The notes under the pieces are model-generated. The model did no database searches, was not told the DNA's origin, and saw only the letters and a list, made by a program, of their open reading frames with translations. Of a stretch of DNA of 64,000 nucleotides, positions 61,019 through 64,000 are shown piece by piece. Each line of letters starts with the position of its first letter. The stretch's first letter is position 1. The stretch is taken from the NCBI GenBank assembly GCA_031763025.1, contig JASSKH010000006.1:1647048-1711047 (forward strand). The letters are read 5' to 3'. The position numbers and the translations under genes were made by a program. This stretch comes from Macrocystis pyrifera. Lineage: Eukaryota > Sar > Phaeophyceae > Laminariales > Laminariaceae.

Positions 61019-62460
61019 TCATTTATCTCCCACTTCAAAACTGTTGCCGGTGCGACACTCCAGCCCACCCAAGCCGATACCTCTCCTTCCATTTTTTTGA
61101 CACTCCAGCCCATCCAAACCGATGCCCCTCCCTCCTTTGGTTGGACACTCCAGCCCACCCAGGCGGATGCCCCTCCTTGTTCCCAAACTCGTCTGTATTC
61201 CACTGGCACCTATAAAGTAAACGTCCACATCCGTAGGGTCAGTCAGACGTAAGTTATCCCAGCTTTCTTCCTTGGTTGCAGGCAGTGGCAAACGGGACAT
61301 ATGGTTTGCGTTTCCGTTCATTTTTCCCGGTATATATACCAGTTTATAGCTGCGCGCACATAGAAAATAAAACCATCTCTGTACGCGGTTAACTTGCGGG
61401 GCCAGGCTTTCGAGGGTTTTAAGCTGCTTATCACTGTGAATGGTATACCGTAAAACATCTGGCGATTGTTCGTGACTGCCCACATGATAGCTGCACTTTC
61501 AAGCTCGGTGGTGCTCCAGTTTGTCTCGTTTGGGAGCGTCGATCTGCTCACAAAACCAATCGAGCGAGTCGTACCATCGCTCTGATCCTATTCCACCACC
61601 GCACCTAACCCGTCCGCAGACGCGTCTGTAGTCAACTGAAACGGCCGGCCAACGGAAATTACTGCTGCAGAATCGGGAAGATATCGTACCTTGGGACTCG
61701 CAAGTTGCGCTAAAAGGTCCCGCAGTATTTGCGTATGTTCCAGAGTGAACTCAAACTGTACTCCCTTCTTCAGTAATGAGTTCAGTGTCTTTGTTACCGC
61801 GGCTATTTTAGGTAGAAACGTCCTGTAATACCCTACCCCTCCCACGAGTGAACGCAGCTGGCTAACATTAGTTGGCATCGGCATCTTCAATGATGCCTCT
61901 ACTTTTCCAGGATCCGGTGCTATCCCCTTGGCGGTTATTCTGTGGCCCAAAACCTTCACTACCTTTACCCCGAGGTGTGCTTTCTTTGGCGCGTGTTTCA
62001 AAGTGTAATTAGTTCGTCGTTCAAGAAACACTCCGTAAATCCTCAACATGCTCCTCACCGTTTTTCGAAAGCATACGATATCTTCAGTAAATGAACTTAC
62101 TCGCTCCTACCCCTCGCATACACGGAGCATGATCGACTGGAACCATCCTGGGCTCTACGCTAGGCCCATCGGCATGACCGTCAATTCCCAAATTCCTGAG
62201 TGCGTGCACACTGCTGTCAAGGGAATAGAGTCTTCGTGTATTGACCACAAGAAAAACCCGCTCACTAAATCCATCGTACTAAACACATGTGATCCTCCTA
62301 AGTCTGCTATTAAGTCATCAACCGTTGGCAACGGCAAACCTGGTATGAGTGACCACGCGTTTGCCTTCTTGTAGTTACACGTGATTCTGATTCTGCTGTT
62401 CGATCTCGCGATCACCACTATTGGGCTCGACCGGTTGGAATATGATCTGCGCAGCAAACC
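61019..62460 (-). pseudogene. Degenerate reverse transcriptase and RNase H
   Basis: RT blocks: RITCNYKKANAWSLIPGLPL near 62380, DLGGSHVFSTMDLVSGFF near 62290, and PLTAVCTHSG...VMPMG near 62190. The catalytic YxDD is replaced by FTED near 62085, so the enzyme is dead. KVLGHRITAKGIAPDPGKVE and QLRSLVGGVGYYRTFLPKIA follow in one frame (62058-61588). RNase H starts with FQLTTDASADGLGAVVE near 61640 and breaks at 61588. The part near 61300 (YKLVYIPGKMNGNANHMSRL) matches the family end. Confidence 0.82.
61046..61190. repeat. Three-unit 45 bp in-frame tandem repeat
   Basis: GACACTCCAGCCCACCCA-type units begin near 61053, 61098 and 61143. On the - strand they encode a repeated RGIGL(D/G)GLEC(Q/P) peptide after the segment following RNase H. 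The intact element has no such repeat at the equivalent position. Confidence 0.75.
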
Positions 62461-62850
62461 CGCAACACTAATTTTTCGATCTCTGTTTGGATTTTTACTG
62501 CCAGTACTGGGGAGTGACGGTATGGTCTCTGTTTGACTGGGCTCGCATCTCGTTTCGGTAAAATGCGGAACGGGTCTACTGTGACATGCGCTAGATCAGT
62601 GGTGTGATGTGAAAAGCGATGCTAATAACTACACAGCAATTCTGGCATAGCGTAAATATCTGCTACGTTCCGCAACTCTTTTTCGAAATCGAATTTATTT
62701 CGTGTGAATGTGATGGTATCCTCTGCCACAATTTTACAAAAGCTGTACGCTGATCGTCATTCAAACTATCTAAAACTGCTTGCGGGATTTCGCGAGTTTT
62801 TTTCGTTTCCGCAGCTCCTACCGCATTCTCTCCAGACGGGGCGGTATTGG

Positions 62851-63330
62851 CTATGCTTTCGTCAAATCACTCTTAACTAAAGGTACACCCCCCACTCCCA
62901 ATTCCATGTCTGGCATTGTTAAGCATGGTTGATGTCCCGTGTGTCGTAGCGAGATTTCAGAGGTAGCGGCCTCTACTATAGCTTCCCGGGGAAACCAGCC
63001 CTCGCTAAATCGTACCAGGTATATTATACTTTTTTTCGGACGCCGCCGTACAGTCTGTATTAGTGATATCGAGTTTAACCCACGCCATCGCGCTTGGAAG
63101 TCTACACCGTTTTCCCGAATAACGTGCAACCGCCGCCCTCTTCATACTAGTTTCTACTAATTCTACTGTACTGTTGACCCAATCTGAATACCTTTGTTTG
63201 TTCTCAACGGTCCCACTCTCACGTACGGTGAACGTCACCACTGTTTCTTTGTCGTTGATGTCAACGTATTTTCTAGTTTGAAATTCCCCCCAATCATCGC
63301 GTCCTAATAACACTGCATGAGTCATGTCCT
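62851..63330 (-). pseudogene. Degenerate protease end and spacer before RT
   Basis: MTHAVLLGRDDWGEFQTRKY then VDINDKETVVTF near 63300 aligns with AHDILLGTDSW...REYVDVGENETIL in the intact element. The spacer continues in another frame (VRFSEGWFPREAIVEAATS near 63010, compared with LREEWSPSEIVVDASG). Confidence 0.75.
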
Positions 63331-63525
63331 CATTTTATTCAACGTGTGCGCACAATACTATACAGACAGTCTGCGCTCTCCCATTCTCTGAGGTTATCCC
63401 CTTTTCTCCTCTTGTATGAACGTTCAATCGTACTCTGCTGGTTGTGATCAAAGGTATACCGTGAGATCCTCCCCATTTCCTTTTTCGTATTTCTGTTGAC
63501 CCGTTTCTAGAAGCTTACCCACATC

Positions 63526-63951
63526 TCAACTTATGGTGCCATACCTTGCGTTGGATGAAAGACGATGGGACCTCAGTGTCCAGTAGTACGGTGCACATCT
63601 GTGTATGCGTATCTTTGGGCCTCCAAAAATCTGAGCTCGTGCCGTATGACGTTTCTTGTCCAACGTTACCTCTCCTCCCACGGCACGCGTAGCGTCTGGC
63701 AGGTAGTCTGCTCGTTCACCACTCTTGATCTCCTCCTGACACAGTGGGAAAGCGTTGGGTAGTGTTTTATTTCTCAGGTTGTGCGTGGGTTCGAGTGCGT
63801 ATGTGCTGTCTGGAATAACCAGCATACTCGAATACTCTCCCCCCTGAACGCTGCTACTTCTATCAATGCTCGGTGTATTTGAGGTCATGCTGGATACATC
63901 AACACTTTTTCCCGGTCGCTTTGCCGTCTCTCGCTCAACAATGGTTGCCAC
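63526..63951 (-). pseudogene. Degenerate frame upstream of the protease
   Basis: A 141-codon open frame in the position of the intact element's Pro/Ser/Thr-rich linker. No motif is recognisable; assignment rests on position and strand. Confidence 0.4.
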
Positions 63952-64000
63952 TACATCTACTTCCGTACTCGTTTTCGCTCGTAAGCGTCGTACAATTCTT

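Larger units (their letters stand above)
58490..63960 (-). mobile_element. Degenerate Ty3/Gypsy element related to the intact one, running off the window end
   Basis: On the - strand, blocks appear in the order of the intact element: protease end, RT, RNase H, linker, integrase, GPY-module tail and C-terminal domain, at about half identity with many frameshifts and stops. No LTR could be found on the left side, and the 5' part lies beyond the window. It is a separate, older family member and not a copy of the 44745 insertion. Confidence 0.88.

Overview
The window is eukaryotic nuclear DNA that is gene-poor and crowded with mobile elements. It holds one recognisable cellular gene, an alanyl-tRNA synthetase of the eukaryotic cytosolic type. 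Ten exons (about 453 codons, class II catalytic half only) are spread over 4390-19212 on the + strand by large GT-AG introns and one GC-AG intron. The intron-rich gene, chromodomain Ty3/Gypsy elements, a LINE, a tRNA-derived SINE, MITEs and long microsatellites would fit an alga or other protist; a brown alga or related stramenopile is my guess, with low to moderate confidence, because nothing in the sequence is diagnostic.

Region 1-20.3 kb is the AlaRS gene and its 5' flank. Upstream and inside the introns lie two 5'-truncated copies of one non-LTR retrotransposon on the - strand (1674-3650 and 7851-9214). Each ends, five bases after its stop codon, in a poly(C) tail, read as poly(G) on the + strand. 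A second repeat family (called X here) ends in the same GAGTAC motif followed by a C tract. Also present are a palindromic ~108 bp MITE family, a second shorter MITE family, a ~730 bp foldback element, a (CTG)n tract, a ~45 bp minisatellite, and two places where an exon edge with its splice site has been tandemly duplicated into the intron (exon 2 3' edge, exon 4 5' edge). The editing and C-terminal domains of AlaRS are not seen; a 100-N gap lies at 20329-20428.

Region 20.4-44.4 kb has no convincing intact gene. It contains one X copy, one MITE, degenerate minisatellites, two clusters of decayed reading frames (28.2-29.3 kb, 31-32 kb), a degenerate Ty3/Gypsy integrase 3' end (36.8-38.4 kb), an inverted-repeat pair (39.26-39.6 and 41.07-41.4 kb), and SINE copies, one of which carries a (CT)80(CG)10 microsatellite in its body.

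Region 44.4-57.2 kb is a young Ty3/Gypsy LTR retrotransposon (44745-57168) with 1262 bp LTRs that differ at about five positions, TG...CA ends and a 4 bp AAGT target duplication. It is nested in the 3' tail of a tRNA-derived SINE. It encodes Gag with a CCHC knuckle, a protease in another frame, and Pol with RT, RNase H, a DD35E integrase, a chromodomain and an unusual C-terminal domain.

Region 57.2-64 kb holds a tandem repeat and then a decayed, divergent relative of the same retrotransposon on the - strand, running off the window end. It retains the same C-terminal domain, so that domain is a conserved part of this lineage.
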